From the NCBI GenBank assembly GCA_004297555.1, contig SCSV01000424.1, forward strand, positions 1-5,000: a DNA stretch of 5,000 nt, given 5' to 3'. The position numbers and the translations under genes were made by a program. Below are positions 4,980-5,000 of the stretch, piece after piece. The DNA is from Salinibacterium sp. (GTDB lineage: Bacteria > Actinomycetota > Actinomycetes > Actinomycetales > Microbacteriaceae). The notes below the pieces were generated by a model. That model was not told the DNA's origin. It did not search any database and saw only the letters and a program-made list of their open reading frames with translations. Every line of letters begins with the position of its first letter. Position 1 is the first letter of the stretch.

Positions 4980-5000
4980 GTCATCGTGTCGGCGCGAGGG

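Larger units (their letters stand above)
4793..4997. repeat. Direct repeat at 168-bp period (array unit)
   Basis: The right arm of each A stem-loop is followed by the same tail: CGTGTCATCCTCCG, 5 variable bases, then GTCATCGTGT, at 4793-4821 and 4961-4989. With the left arms (4745 and 4913) this gives a repeat period of exactly 168 bp. The second unit runs into the window edge, so the array may hold more copies beyond 5000. Confidence 0.65.
4641..5000. other. Gene-free region with promoter and palindrome array
   Basis: I find no convincing gene in these 360 bases. Open frames crossing it on both strands encode the palindromes themselves and resemble no protein family. It contains, left to right: the operon promoter near 4649-4679, a short GC-rich inverted repeat at 4689-4714, and then a dense series of large stem-loops from 4738 to the window edge. 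The gene beyond 5000 is unseen; in related actinobacteria coaD often precedes this block, so the region may lie between coaD and DUF177, but that is inference. Confidence 0.7.

Noticed and set aside
4738..5000. CRISPR array
   Set aside because: The repeats are long palindromes at 168-bp spacing with a second, unrelated palindrome between them; there are no short regular repeat-spacer units.

Overview
This is high-GC DNA (well above 60% G+C) whose protein sequences look actinobacterial, most likely Microbacteriaceae. The ribosomal protein L32 is of the short, cysteine-free actinobacterial type, and the order DUF177 gene - rpmF - rnc - mutM is a standard actinobacterial block. The assignment rests on sequence style and gene order, not on a database search.

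Layout: bases 1-34 probably hold the first 11 codons of a divergent minus-strand gene. Bases 35-181 are a shared control region with a 9-bp direct repeat spaced exactly 22 bp. A plus-strand two-component pair follows: an OmpR/PhoB-type response regulator (182-859) whose stop overlaps the start of a membrane histidine kinase (856-2187). It meets the minus-strand block tail to tail across only 48 bp. That block, read right to left, is a DUF177/YceD-family protein (4095-4640), rpmF (3889-4092), rnc (3115-3801) and mutM (2236-3111), ending at the convergent kinase gene. Bases 4641-5000 hold no convincing gene. They contain the probable start-proximal promoter of the DUF177 gene and then an array of strong palindromes.

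How the genes work together: the DUF177 protein, L32 and RNase III belong to ribosome and rRNA biogenesis, and MutM removes oxidised purines. Spacing of 2-3 bp between DUF177/rpmF and rnc/mutM suggests one polycistronic transcript with translational coupling. An RNA hairpin in the rpmF-rnc gap is a candidate site for RNase III to control its own message. The two-component pair is a separate unit. Its likely first targets are its own promoter and the divergent gene at the left edge.

Most worth following up: the palindrome array at 4738-5000. One stem-loop type (A) occurs twice at an exact 168-bp period, with paired changes in the stem and diverged loops of equal length. A second, perfect 22-bp inverted repeat (B) lies between the two A copies. 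The array runs into the window edge. Also notable are a degenerate second copy of the mutM 3' end just past its stop codon, and the rnc leader hairpin.
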